Below, piece after piece: positions 23,538 to 33,900 of a stretch of 64,000 bases of DNA; positions within the stretch are counted from its first letter, which is position 1, and each line of letters starts with the position of its first letter. Position numbers and translations under genes: made by a program. The DNA is taken from positions 29,893 through 93,892 of the forward strand of contig DYOH01000003.1 of the NCBI GenBank assembly GCA_020720625.1. The letters are read 5' to 3'. Source of the DNA: Acetofilamentum sp. GTDB taxonomy: Bacteria > Bacteroidota > Bacteroidia > Bacteroidales > DYOH01. The notes under the pieces are model-generated. The model was given only the letters and a program-made list of their open reading frames with translations. It did not search any database and had not been told where the DNA came from.

Positions 23538-23789
23538 AACTGGAATGCTTAAATAATCCATCCAAAGATAATAATAAATGTAAATATAAAATTTTAAATA
23601 TTCTATACTCATTACCAATGATTAGTTAATCAGTTTATTATATTTTAATGAAATGTGAATTGCTATTAATGTGTTGATTAAATTGATTTTATCTGAAGTT
23701 GTTTTTCAGAACGCATGCAAATTATTAGAAACAAAAATCTAGCTGCAAAATAATGATTTAAAACATTTTTAGCATCGCCCGAAAAGCTT

Positions 23790-23797
23790 TACATTTG
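23790..23797 (+). promoter_or_regulatory. -7 box of kbl
   Basis: TACATTTG, 18 bases before the ATG at 23816, with a T-run (23767-23770) 19 bases upstream. It overlaps the TTG start given in the track, which supports the later ATG. Confidence 0.55.
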
Positions 23798-23815
23798 GTT
23801 ACAAAACATAAAACT

Positions 23816-25009
23816 ATGTACGGAAAGTTAAAAGACCATTTAGTTAAAGAATTGGCTGCCATAAAAGAAGCCGGTTTATATAAAAACGAGCGAATTATTA
23901 CCAGTCCGCAGGCGGCAGAAATAACGCTTTCTACAGGCCAAAGCGTGTTGAATTTTTGTGCAAATAATTATCTTGGTTTGTCGTCGCATCCAAGAGTGGT
24001 AGAAGCTTCAATCAGAGCACTTCGATCTCATGGTTACGGAATGTCATCGGTTAGATTTATTTGTGGCACACAGGATATTCACAGAGAACTTGAACTGAAA
24101 ATAGCCGATTTCTTTGGTATGGAAGAAACTATTTTATACGCAGCGGCTTTCGATGCCAATGGCGGTATTTTTGAACCTTTATTTCTCGAAGAAGATGCCA
24201 TTATCTCCGATGAATTAAATCATGCATCCATTATAGATGGCGTAAGACTTAGCAAGGCAGTTCGATATAGATATAAACACGCCGATATGAACGATTTGGA
24301 AGAAAATCTAAAAAAAGCCTCGGCGCAAAGATTTAAAATTATTGTTACCGATGGTGTTTTTTCCATGGATGGAGATATTGCCAAATTGGACGAAATTACA
24401 CGCTTGGCCGAAAAATATGATGCCCTGGTGATGGTAGATGATAGTCATGCTGCCGGGTTTATCGGAAAAACAGGCCGTGGAACACACGAGCATCACAACG
24501 TAATGGATAAAGTAGACATTATAACCGGAACACTCGGCAAAGCCCTTGGCGGAGCAATGGGCGGATATACCACCGGCAAAAAGGAAATTATAGAAATGCT
24601 ACGTCAGCGTTCCAGACCATATTTGTTTAGCAACTCTTTGGCTCCTAATATTGTAGGTGCCGCACTCGAAGTTTTTAATATGCTTTCCGAAACAACATCA
24701 CTTAGAGATAAATTGATGTGGAATCGCGAGTATTTTATGGCGGGAATGCAAAATGCCGGATTCGATTTAAAACCTTCTGATTCTGCTATCGTTGCCTTAA
24801 TGCTTTACGATGCCCGATTGTCGCAAGAATTTGCTGCACAATTGCTCAAGGAAGGTATTTATGTTATTGGCTTTTATTACCCTGTGGTGGCAAAAGGATT
24901 GGCACGCATCAGAATTCAACTTTCTGCTGCACACGAAAAAGAGCATCTCGACAAAGCTTTGGCCGCTTTCATTAAAGTTGGAAAAGAATTAAAAGTGATT
25001 AAAGAATAA
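23816..25009 (+). CDS. kbl: Glycine C-acetyltransferase (2-amino-3-ketobutyrate CoA ligase)
   Basis: The 397-residue protein (ATG at 23816, [13 protein letters not shown]) is a class II PLP enzyme of the alpha-oxoamine synthase family. Features: [24 protein letters not shown], the PLP aspartate in [12 protein letters not shown] and the Schiff-base lysine in [14 protein letters not shown]. The N-terminal MYGKLKD and length favour Kbl over serine palmitoyltransferase or 8-amino-7-oxononanoate synthase. It cleaves 2-amino-3-ketobutyrate to glycine and acetyl-CoA in threonine degradation. Threonine dehydrogenase is not in the window, and neighbouring genes are unrelated. Confidence 0.93.
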   Translation: MYGKLKDHLVKELAAIKEAGLYKNERIITSPQAAEITLSTGQSVLNFCANNYLGLSSHPRVVEASIRALRSHGYGMSSVRFICGTQDIHRELELKIADFFGMEETILYAAAFDANGGIFEPLFLEEDAIISDELNHASIIDGVRLSKAVRYRYKHADMNDLEENLKKASAQRFKIIVTDGVFSMDGDIAKLDEITRLAEKYDALVMVDDSHAAGFIGKTGRGTHEHHNVMDKVDIITGTLGKALGGAMGGYTTGKKEIIEMLRQRSRPYLFSNSLAPNIVGAALEVFNMLSETTSLRDKLMWNREYFMAGMQNAGFDLKPSDSAIVALMLYDARLSQEFAAQLLKEGIYVIGFYYPVVAKGLARIRIQLSAAHEKEHLDKALAAFIKVGKELKVIKE

Positions 25010-25060
25010 AACATTATCATTTTTGTGATTCTTTTTTTATACAGATTTTAGTAAAATAAA

Positions 25061-25096
25061 AATCTTTCAGACCCATATATTCTGAAAGATTTTTTC
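25061..25096 (+). terminator. Terminator of kbl
   Basis: AATCTTTCAG (25061-25070) pairs perfectly with CTGAAAGATT (25082-25091), followed by TTTTTCATTTTT. Confidence 0.75.
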
Positions 25097-25186
25097 ATTT
25101 TTGGTGCTTTAACAAAGTTTAACGATGCCGAAAACAACAGAATGCTTATTTTTCCTGTTTTAATAGAAACAAAAATTAATTCAGAT

Positions 25187-25903
25187 ATGAAAAAATGGGT
25201 TTTAATAATTATTGCATTTTTCTTTGCTAATGCTCTAATGGCGCAGGAAAGAACGCCTGCAATAAGTTTCGAAAAAACAGTTCACGATTTTGGAACCATT
25301 AAAGAAGCTGATGGAAAAGTACATTACAAATTTATTTTTAAAAACTCCGGTTCAACACCCTTAATAATAACCAATGTAGATGCTGCCTGCGGTTGCACCA
25401 CACCCGAGTGGTCAAAAACACCTGTGTTGCCGGGTAAAACAGGTTTTGTAGATGCAGAGTTTAATCCGGAGAATTATCAAAAATTCGACAAATCAATTGT
25501 GGTACATACCAACGGAAAACCTTCGACAGTAACGTTAAGAGTAATTGGCGAAGTAATTCCTAAGGAAAAATCTTTGACCGATATTTTTGCTTATTCATTT
25601 GGCAGTGCGCGAGTAAAAGGAAAAAATATTGCCTTTGCCAGTTTAGAGAATGAGCAAAAAGAAGTAGTATTTGAGTTTTATAATGATTCTAAAAGCGATT
25701 TAAAACTCAGTTTTAGCAATTTGCCCGGTTTTGTTTCGGTAGATAAAAGTCCAATTGTAATAAAACCACAGCAAATTTCCAGTGTAAAATTTTTGGCCAA
25801 TCCGGTTAAAGCGGCTAAAGGTTTTCATAAAGAGTTGATTCATTTGAATATTAACGGAACAACTTACGAGAATGCCCTGAAAATTGTGGCATCTGTAAAA
25901 TAA
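25187..25903 (+). CDS. DUF1573 periplasmic protein, copy 1
   Basis: The ATG at 25187 begins a signal peptide (MKKWVLIIIAFFFANALMAQ); the protein has 238 residues. Its first domain is DUF1573 (HDFGTIKEADGKVHYKF, AACGCTTPEW), an immunoglobulin-like beta sandwich common in Bacteroidota exported proteins; a second sandwich-like domain follows without the CGC motif. The CGC pair may bind metal or form a disulfide. It precedes a paralogue in the same orientation that has its own -7 box. Function unknown. The family is related to ASPM/SPD-2/Hydin-type domains. Confidence 0.88.
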   Translation: MKKWVLIIIAFFFANALMAQERTPAISFEKTVHDFGTIKEADGKVHYKFIFKNSGSTPLIITNVDAACGCTTPEWSKTPVLPGKTGFVDAEFNPENYQKFDKSIVVHTNGKPSTVTLRVIGEVIPKEKSLTDIFAYSFGSARVKGKNIAFASLENEQKEVVFEFYNDSKSDLKLSFSNLPGFVSVDKSPIVIKPQQISSVKFLANPVKAAKGFHKELIHLNINGTTYENALKIVASVK

Positions 25904-26010
25904 AAATTTCTTCATTTTGGGAAATACACAATTGCTTGTATTTTACATTATTTGCAGGAAATGCTTATTTGTTTTTCCGCGAAACTATTTATATAATAAC
26001 TCAATTTTAC

Positions 26011-26018
26011 TACATTTG
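26011..26018 (+). promoter_or_regulatory. -7 box of the second DUF1573 gene
   Basis: TACATTTG, 19 bases before the ATG at 26038; it lies inside the longer track ORF and supports the later start. No clear -33 element. Confidence 0.5.
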
Positions 26019-26037
26019 TAAAATAAAATTCTTCAAT

Positions 26038-27129
26038 ATGAAAAGTATATACATTATCATTCTGACAGTTATGCTGTCGTTTTCGATACAAGCCCAGACA
26101 AAAAGCCCAAAAATTTCGTTTGCAAAAAATACGCACGATTTTGGTACAATAAAAGAAGCCGACGGAAAAGTAAGCTATAAGTTTGAGTTTGTAAATACAG
26201 GAAATGCTTCGCTATTACTAACCAGCGTAAACGCAACCTGCGGATGCACCACACCAAACTGGACAAATACACCCATACTTGCAGGAGAAAAGGGCTATGT
26301 AGAGGTTATTTTTAATCCGCAGGGCTATCGCTCCTTTACCAAATCAATTAATGTAACTACCAACGGAGAGCCTTCGCAGGTACAATTGCTTATAAAGGGC
26401 ACTGTAGAACCGGCGCAAGCACAAGCCAATCAGGCGGCTAATTATAAATACGATATTAACGGAATAAAATTCCAAAGTTTACATGTGGGCTTTGGCGAAA
26501 TTATGCGCGAGGCTGAATCTACCAAAACCATTGATATTTTAAATTCTAATACATCTGTGGCAAAATTAGAATTTACAGGCTTGCCAGCACACATAAAAGT
26601 AAAATCGGAACCAACGGAGATAGCGCCAAATACAAGCGGAAAAATTATCATTACTTACGATGCCAAGCTTAAAAACGACTGGGATTATGTACACGATGTG
26701 CTCTTTTTGAAAGTAAACGGTGCATCTGCCGGAAATAACCGCATAAATGTTAGCGCGGTAATTAAAGAAGATTTTTCGAAAATGACCGCAGATGAAAAAA
26801 TAAAAGCCCCTGTAGCTGTTTTTGAAAAAGAAACTTTTGATTTTGGCGATATTGCCGAAGCACAGAAAGTGGATTATGCTTTTAAACTAAAAAATTCGGG
26901 CAAATCTATGCTAATTATCCGCAAAATTAGTGCTTCTTGCGGATGCACCGCAGTAATGCCCCAAACCACCACCATTAAACCCGGAGAAACTGTTGATTTA
27001 AAGGTGGTTTTTGATGCTGCCAATAAAAAAGGACCACAAAATAAAAGTATTACCGTGATTACCAACGACCCCGTAAATTCGCGCAAAGTTATATGGGTGA
27101 GAGGTAATGTACTCGAATCAAAACAATAA
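26038..27129 (+). CDS. DUF1573 periplasmic protein with two CGC domains, copy 2
   Basis: With the ATG at 26038 the protein has 363 residues and a signal peptide (MKSIYIIILTVMLSFSIQAQ). Domain 1 (HDFGTIKEADGKVSYKF, TCGCTTPNW) is nearly identical in its core to the upstream protein, a middle sandwich domain follows, and a second DUF1573 domain closes the protein (FDFGDIAEAQKVDYAF, SCGCTAVMP). The two genes are a tandem duplication in which this copy has gained or kept an extra C-terminal domain. Probably exported to the periplasm or surface; role unknown. Confidence 0.88.
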   Translation: MKSIYIIILTVMLSFSIQAQTKSPKISFAKNTHDFGTIKEADGKVSYKFEFVNTGNASLLLTSVNATCGCTTPNWTNTPILAGEKGYVEVIFNPQGYRSFTKSINVTTNGEPSQVQLLIKGTVEPAQAQANQAANYKYDINGIKFQSLHVGFGEIMREAESTKTIDILNSNTSVAKLEFTGLPAHIKVKSEPTEIAPNTSGKIIITYDAKLKNDWDYVHDVLFLKVNGASAGNNRINVSAVIKEDFSKMTADEKIKAPVAVFEKETFDFGDIAEAQKVDYAFKLKNSGKSMLIIRKISASCGCTAVMPQTTTIKPGETVDLKVVFDAANKKGPQNKSITVITNDPVNSRKVIWVRGNVLESKQ

Positions 27130-27148
27130 TTTTATTTAGATTAAGAGA

Positions 27149-27188
27149 AAAGATGCATTTATTTTTATGAATGCATCTTTTTTTTTGA
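27149..27188 (+). terminator. Terminator of the DUF1573 gene
   Basis: AAAGATGCATT (27149-27159) pairs with AATGCATCTTT (27170-27180) and runs into a long T-tract. Confidence 0.8.
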
Positions 27189-27195
27189 AACTATC

Positions 27196-27240
27196 CTAAA
27201 AACTGTGTAAAGTCATTTTCTGGATAAGCTTTACACAGTT
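27196..27240 (-). terminator. Terminator of the C1 peptidase gene
   Basis: On the minus strand AACTGTGTAAAG and CTTTACACAGTT form a perfect 12-bp stem (27201-27212 with 27229-27240), followed by a short T-run. It lies 15 bases after the peptidase stop. Confidence 0.65.
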
Positions 27241-27254
27241 TATGGGATGCTCCC

Positions 27255-28457
27255 TTATTTCTTTATTTTTTTTAGAATATCCGCTGGTACAGCATCTTTG
27301 TGCACCATAATGGCAATGGTTTTATATTGCACAAAAGCACGGGAGGCGTAGAAATAACCACCATATTTGTTGTATTCATCCCACGAATTTTTTACAATAT
27401 AATACTTAGTCCCATTCTGGTCGGTGGCTGCACCCACAATGTGCATACTGTGGTCGTCGGTGGTATACTGTCTGTCGAAAGCTGCCTGACGGTTTTCCTG
27501 TGTAATTTCCATTTCCGGCATAGGTTTAACAAACGAGTAGCGCAAATTAGCCAGTTCCTGTTCAGTTATGTTTTCCCATTTTGAGCGTTCTGTACCGGAA
27601 ACATCTTCGAGCGATTCGGCCGGAACCACTGCCACACCTTGTCTGGAAGCAAAACCCTTTTCGCTCACATCGGCCGCCCAACCTACAGTGTAACCTTTTT
27701 TTAAGGCATTGTCAATAATCATTTCCAATTCGTTAAGCGGAATATTGTGCCATTTTTCCCATAACCAATTGTCCGGAATCTCAACAATACATTCCTGATA
27801 AAAAAGATGATGCGAAAAAGAAGTAAAACTCAGGTAATCTTCAGGTTTAATTTTAAGATACTCCGAAGCTAAGCTTTTTGGAGTAAATTCCTTTCCTTTA
27901 TAGCTGAATTTTTGAGGCACAACACCAAAATAAGCATCCAAAATGCCATCCAAACCATTGATCCAGGCAGTTGAAATACCTGCATTTCCATTAGCATTAA
28001 CCTCGCTATAGGCCGATATAACTCCATCGCAATAGGTTTTAATTACTTTGTCTATTTCTGCATGCACATGGTTGTTTTCGCCGTAGTTCAATCCAGGGTA
28101 AACCTCTGTGGGCACATATCCGTAGTTGATAATGGTATGCAAAACGTCGTGCATTTCGCCGCCTGAACCTAAATTGGTTTTGTTTTGCATGCGCACATAT
28201 TTTATCGCCTTTTCTTTATACATAAGCCTAACAGCGTACATTGGCGCTAAATCGGGCACCTCCTTAATGCCCAATCTTAAAGCTTCCGACTCGAAAAATG
28301 AAGTGGCTGCCCAGCTCCAGCAGGTTCCGCTTTTGTACTGGTTTTTTACGCTTGTTGCAGCCAGCCTGTTTACTTCTTTAAACTGATAGCCCTCTTGAGC
28401 TATTACATTGTATATTAATAAACTGACAATGAGAAAAGTGAAAATAAATTTTTTCAT
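27255..28457 (-). CDS. Secreted C1B-family cysteine peptidase (bleomycin hydrolase/PepC-like)
   Basis: A 400-residue protein with a signal peptide (MKKFIFTFLIVSLLIYNVIAQ). The catalytic triad of papain-like C1B peptidases is visible: oxyanion Gln and nucleophile Cys in NQYKSGTCWSWAA, His in DDHSMHIVGAA, and Asn in YYIVKNSWDEYN. The family includes aminopeptidase C and bleomycin hydrolase, which are usually cytoplasmic; the signal peptide places this one in the periplasm or outside. It would trim peptides or process proteins. It has its own terminator and is divergent from the dsbD gene. Confidence 0.9.
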   Translation of the reverse strand: MKKFIFTFLIVSLLIYNVIAQEGYQFKEVNRLAATSVKNQYKSGTCWSWAATSFFESEALRLGIKEVPDLAPMYAVRLMYKEKAIKYVRMQNKTNLGSGGEMHDVLHTIINYGYVPTEVYPGLNYGENNHVHAEIDKVIKTYCDGVISAYSEVNANGNAGISTAWINGLDGILDAYFGVVPQKFSYKGKEFTPKSLASEYLKIKPEDYLSFTSFSHHLFYQECIVEIPDNWLWEKWHNIPLNELEMIIDNALKKGYTVGWAADVSEKGFASRQGVAVVPAESLEDVSGTERSKWENITEQELANLRYSFVKPMPEMEITQENRQAAFDRQYTTDDHSMHIVGAATDQNGTKYYIVKNSWDEYNKYGGYFYASRAFVQYKTIAIMVHKDAVPADILKKIKK

Positions 28458-28550
28458 AATAAATTATTTTATTGTTGTGCTAAGCTAAGTATTTTCAAAG
28501 ATTTATTAAAATTAAGCACCCTGTTAAAGTAGGTTAATTTTTGTTGAAGT

Positions 28551-28583
28551 TTTGGGTAGTAATGTTTTGGTGCATTAGATTTG
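28551..28583 (+). promoter_or_regulatory. Promoter of the DsbD gene
   Basis: TTTG (28551-28554), 21 bases, TAGATTTG (28576-28583), 85 bases before the ATG, leaving a leader of about 80 bases with no obvious riboswitch fold. Confidence 0.55.
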
Positions 28584-28668
28584 CGAAAATTATTTAGCAA
28601 GAAAATTTTTTAATTTATAAGAGAGACAGACCAGGATATAAATTGATTAAAATTTTAACGATTACAAA

Positions 28669-30840
28669 ATGAGAAAATTACAAAATGTTTTGATTTTATT
28701 ATTTCTGTTTCAAGCTTATTTGCTTAATGGACAGATGATTAAACCTGTTAGCTGGTTTTTTGAGACAAAGCAGGTGAGCGATAATGAAGTTTTGCTGATA
28801 TCTAAAGCAAAAATGCTGCCTCATTGGCATTTATACGGCCAGTTTTTTGAAGATGGTGGCCCAATTAAATTGAGCTTTAGCTTTGAGAAGTCAGCAAATT
28901 TTGGGTTGCTTGGAAAAGTGGTGGAAAGTCCTTCTCCTATAAAATCGCACGACGAAATTTTCGACATGGAGGTGCAATATTTTGATAATGAGGCCTCCTT
29001 TACTCAAAAAATAAAAGTATTAAGCGAAACCGATTTTGTTATAGATTTATATCTCGAAGGGCAAGCCTGTTTGGACGATGGACAATGTGTTCAGATAGAA
29101 GCAGAGCATAGTTTTCAGGTAAAGGGGGCCAAAAAAGCAGTTGCTCAGCAAGAAACAAACAAAACTACAGAAACAATAATTGTAGCTGATACAGCAGATG
29201 TATTGAAAAATACAGTCGAAAATGAGGATACTTTGCAGACCGTAATTCAAACAACTGAAGTAAAGCCAAATGAAGCATCAATAAAGGCAGCAACAAAATC
29301 GGAAGATGTAAAATCGCTTTGGATTTTCTTTTTCGTGGCATTTGGAGCCGGATTAATTACACTGCTTACTCCATGTGTTTTTCCTGTAGTGCCCATGACT
29401 GTTAGTTTTTTTATGCATAATCAGGGCAGCAAAGCCAAAGGAAAATTTCAGGCCTTGTTTTATGGTTTTTCAATCGTAGCCATTTATACATTACCAATAC
29501 TTGTGCTCAATATTTTAACTGCTTTTTTGGGAGCAAACTTTATCGAGGCCGACTTTGCCAATACTTTGAGCACTCATTGGTTTTTTAATATTTTGTTTAC
29601 CATCATATTTTTGATATTTGCGGCCTCGTTTTTTGGCTTGTTCGAAATTACCTTGCCCAGTTGGATGGTTGATAAAGCCGATAAGCAAGCCGATAAAGGT
29701 GGTTTATTGGGCGTATTTTTTATGGCATTTACCTTGGTGCTGGTTTCATTTTCGTGCACAGGGCCAATTGTTGGTTCAATTGTAGTGCAATCGCTTACCG
29801 GCTTACAGGTAGATGGTGGAGTAAGTTATACCTTTGGCGAATTATTTCTCAAATATGGCGAACCAACCATTGGTATGCTTGGCTTTTCTTTAGGCGTAGC
29901 AGTACCTTTTACTTTGTTTGCCCTGTTCCCATCGTGGCTTAAAAATCTGCCAAAATCCGGTGGTTGGCTTAATAGTGTAAAGGTTGTTTTAGGATTCCTT
30001 GAATTGGCGCTTGCGCTCAAATTTTTATCTGTATCAGACCAGGCATACCACTGGGGATTGCTCGACAGAGAGGTATATCTTGCCTTATGGATTGTAATAT
30101 TCACACTTATGGGCTTCTATTTACTCGGAAAAATTAAATTTTCGGGGGATTCCGATTTACAGCATGTGAGCGTATCACGCCTCATGTTTTCTATCATAAG
30201 CTTTTCGTTTGTAGTATATATGATTCCGGGTATGTTTGGCGCACCGCTAAAGGCCTTGTCGGGCTATTTACCACCCCTGACCGGACAAGACTTTGATATT
30301 CAGCGTCTGATTCGCGAAGGCGGCACTGGCATGGCGGCAGCTACTTATGGAGAGAATAAAAGTATTTGCGAAACACCCAAATATGCCGACAAGCTGCACC
30401 TGCCGCATGGAATAAAGGGTTACTACGATTTTGAACAAGGATTAGCCTGTGCAAAAAAATTGGGTAAACCTGTATTTCTCGATTTCACGGGACATGGATG
30501 TACCAATTGCCGAAAAATGGAAGAAAATGTTTGGTCGAACCCCGATGTGCTTAAACGTTTGAAAGAGAACTTTGTAGTTATTTCGTTATATGTAGATGAT
30601 AAAACAATATTGCCTGAGAATGAGTGGATAACATCTGCCTACGACGGCAAAGTAAAGAAAACCATTGGTAAAAAATACGCAGATTTTCAGATTTCCAAAT
30701 TTGGTGTAAATGCGCAGCCATATTATATCATTATGGATTCCGATGGTAATATGCTCCATCAGCCTCATGCATTTGATACAAGCATCGAAAGTTTTATATC
30801 ATTCCTTGATGCCGGATTAGCAGAATATAACAAAAAATAA
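28669..30840 (+). CDS. dsbD: DsbD-type thiol:disulfide interchange protein
   Basis: The 723-residue membrane protein has three parts. After the signal peptide an N-terminal immunoglobulin-like domain carries two cysteines (GQACLDDGQC). The central domain has eight or so membrane helices with the redox pair in LLTPCVFPVVPM and SFSCTGPIVGS. The C-terminal thioredoxin-like domain has FTGHGCTNCRKME. Electrons move from cytoplasmic thioredoxin through the membrane pair to the periplasmic domains, keeping exported thiol proteins or cytochrome assembly factors reduced. The region between N-domain and membrane part (QQETNKTTETII...) is a flexible linker. A strong terminator directly follows the stop codon. 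Confidence 0.92.
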   Translation: MRKLQNVLILLFLFQAYLLNGQMIKPVSWFFETKQVSDNEVLLISKAKMLPHWHLYGQFFEDGGPIKLSFSFEKSANFGLLGKVVESPSPIKSHDEIFDMEVQYFDNEASFTQKIKVLSETDFVIDLYLEGQACLDDGQCVQIEAEHSFQVKGAKKAVAQQETNKTTETIIVADTADVLKNTVENEDTLQTVIQTTEVKPNEASIKAATKSEDVKSLWIFFFVAFGAGLITLLTPCVFPVVPMTVSFFMHNQGSKAKGKFQALFYGFSIVAIYTLPILVLNILTAFLGANFIEADFANTLSTHWFFNILFTIIFLIFAASFFGLFEITLPSWMVDKADKQADKGGLLGVFFMAFTLVLVSFSCTGPIVGSIVVQSLTGLQVDGGVSYTFGELFLKYGEPTIGMLGFSLGVAVPFTLFALFPSWLKNLPKSGGWLNSVKVVLGFLELALALKFLSVSDQAYHWGLLDREVYLALWIVIFTLMGFYLLGKIKFSGDSDLQHVSVSRLMFSIISFSFVVYMIPGMFGAPLKALSGYLPPLTGQDFDIQRLIREGGTGMAAATYGENKSICETPKYADKLHLPHGIKGYYDFEQGLACAKKLGKPVFLDFTGHGCTNCRKMEENVWSNPDVLKRLKENFVVISLYVDDKTILPENEWITSAYDGKVKKTIGKKYADFQISKFGVNAQPYYIIMDSDGNMLHQPHAFDTSIESFISFLDAGLAEYNKK

Positions 30841-30871
30841 AAAAAGGAAGCTCAAAAGCTTCCTTTTTTTT
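30841..30871 (+). terminator. Terminator of dsbD
   Basis: AAAAAGGAAGCT (30841-30852) pairs with AGCTTCCTTTTT (30857-30868) around a CAAA loop; a T-run follows. It begins immediately after the stop. Confidence 0.9.
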
Positions 30872-30937
30872 ATTTTATACCGAAAATTTCTTAACTTTAG
30901 CTGCATATATTTTGTGGTTTCTCTGTAGAAATGTAAT

Positions 30938-33900
30938 ATGCGGCTAAAATTTTTGTTCTCAATATTATTTGTATTTCAGTTAAATTTTTTGTTTTCGCAA
31001 GATTTTAGCCTGCTCGGATTGCCCGAAATTAAATATTATTCATTCGAAGATTATAAAGCCGGTCCACAGAATTGGAGCATTGGTCAGGATGGAAATGGTC
31101 GGATGTATTTTGGAAATAACCATGGCTTATTGCGTTTTGACGGAGTAAACTGGGAGCTCTACCCATTAGAGAATCGTTCGATATTGCGAAGTTTAGATAT
31201 AGACAGCGCCGGAAATGTTTTTGTTGGAGGTGAAGGAGAATTTGGATTTTTTTCGCCATCTGCCGATGGCACATTAAAATACACAAAATTATCTTCTGAT
31301 ACAATTGACGTATACTTTGTTGATGTATGGTCTACTTATGCTTACAACGATACAGTATATTTCTTTGCAGGAAAGTCGAACATTTTTTATTATCATCAAG
31401 GCCTGCTAAAAAGAGTTGAAAACGATATAGAATTTAGCAATTTTAGGGGTTTTAAAACCAAGTCGGGGATATATGCCATCGATGCTAATCATGGATTAGC
31501 CAAAATAGTAAACGCCAAACTCCAAAATACCAACCAATTAAAAGATGCATCAAAATATGAAATATATACATACCTTGAGAAAAACCCTAATACTTCTCTG
31601 GCTGTTAGTTCATTAAATGGACTATATATTCGGGAAAACCAGAAAAATTGGATACGGAAAAATACCTTCTTAGACGATTATCTAATAGAAAACCATCCAT
31701 ACCATGCAATTCAGTTGAATGATGGTAACATGTTAATATCTACACTACTAGGAGGTGTTGTTTTTATAAATGCGAATTTCAATCAGGCTAGCATTCTAAA
31801 TAAAGCACAAGGTTTGCACGCAAATGGCATTTATAAAGCATTTCAGGATAAGCAAAATAATATTTGGCTTGCCACAGAAAATGGGATTGAGTATATTCAC
31901 TATTCCAGTCCAATACGCAAATTAGGCGATAAAAACGGATTAGACGGAAGTCTTAATGCCGCCATCTTTTATCGTAACAAATTGTATTTAGGAACATACG
32001 GCGGGGTTTATTATTTGGATATAGATGAACTTAAAAAAAACTTATTTCAAAATAATGCCATTAAACTTTTAGCAAACGAATATTTTTTTGGATTGGATTT
32101 TGGATTGATAAAGCTTGGAAACTCCGATACCGTTTTATTAGGTTCCACATTGCGGAGTATCATTAGAATTACAGAGAATGAAATTACAACTGTCGAAAGT
32201 TTTTATGGTGCCGAAGATATTGAACAATCCAACATCTATCCACAGTATTTTGGAGTAGCCCACGGAGAAGGAATAAATTTGTTTAAAATAAATTACGATG
32301 GTTCGAAGATTGAAAATATAGGCAAATTATTCGGCTTCAATTACAATGTAAGAAAAATTTTGTTCGACAATCACGGATACATTTGGGCTCAAACAGCAAG
32401 AGAAGGTCTGGCATTAATAGAGATTCTCGACTATGAAAAGCTGGAATTTAGAAGTTATTTTTTTGATGAAACACATGGATTGCCAGATAAGATAAAAAAT
32501 ACACCAATAATAATAGACACAAGCCTTGTTATATCTACAAATAATGGTCTTTACGACATTGTTTTGGATAAAGAAAATTTGCAAAATACAAAGTTTAAGA
32601 CATCGCGAAAATTCGGATTCGATTTTGCCAGGGATTCTCTGGTTTTTGATTTTGCCTTTATGCATGAAAACAAAGTTTGGGGACATGCCAATAATAGCTT
32701 TTTTTATAAAGAAACCGATAATTTAATATACAAAGAGCCTTTTTTTGCAATTACTGATGTGGCAGAAGAAACAACACTTTCTTTTTTAGAAAATAAAATT
32801 GTAGCCATTGGTTCGCACAATATGCTTTATTTTTTTAACGAGAAAAAGGATAAAAGCTACGAATTCTACTTCACGCCATTGCTAAACAAAATTAAAATCA
32901 ATGGAGATTTTTATCCCATTGAACCCAGCGTTGGAGGCCTCGAAATTAAATATGTAGCGAAAAATACATATTCTTTTGTACAGAAACTTAGTAGTAATCA
33001 AAATAATTTGAGTTTTTATTTTGCTGTACCCTATTTCGAATACTCCGAAAAAATAGCCTATTCATATCAATTAGAAGGATACGACAATAAATGGTCGGAG
33101 TTTTCGTCCGACAATGTTGCGCGCTACACAAATCTCGGAGCCGGCGATTATATATTTAAAGTAAAAGCCCGCAATGTATATACCCACCAAAGCCAAGAAC
33201 TATTGTTTTTATTTGCAATTAGAAGCCCTTGGTATTTAAGTGCTTATTCAATATTTGCATTTACTTCGCTTCTCCTGATACTTATTTATGTGATTATTAG
33301 ATTAAATAGTGTAAGACTAATAAATCAAAACAAGAAATTAGAGGAAATTGTAAAAAACCGAACACTAGAAATATATCAGCAAAAAGAGGAAATTCAGTCG
33401 CAAACCGAACAATTAAAATCACAGTCGGAGTTATTAAAATTGTCGAATATAGAACTAAGGCAGTTATCCCTGGTAGCCAAAGGCACATCCAATTCGGTAT
33501 TAATACTGGACGATAGAGGAAATATTGAATGGTGGAACTCCGGCTTTACAAAGCTATTCAAGTATAAATTTATGAAATATCAGGGCTCAAACTTTAATAA
33601 AATAAAAAGCAAAATCAGGCCCGATTTAGAAGAAAGTATTAACGAAATAAAGCAGACCAGGCTGCCCAAAGTGTATACAATTCAAGACGAAATATCGCCG
33701 GGAGAGTATTTGTGGTTTCAAACTTCAGTAACACCGGTTTTCGAAGAAGATGGCACAGTATTTAGGTACATTGTAATAGATTCTGATATAACACAAATAA
33801 AAATAGCCGAAAGCGAAATCAATAATCAAAAGCATCAGCTTGAAAAACAGCGCGATAAAATAGCCCATCATAACAAGGAAATGACATCCAGTATTGAGTA

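Noticed and set aside
28584-28668. Riboswitch in the dsbD leader
   Set aside because: The leader is only about 80 bases, AT-rich and has no recognisable conserved core.
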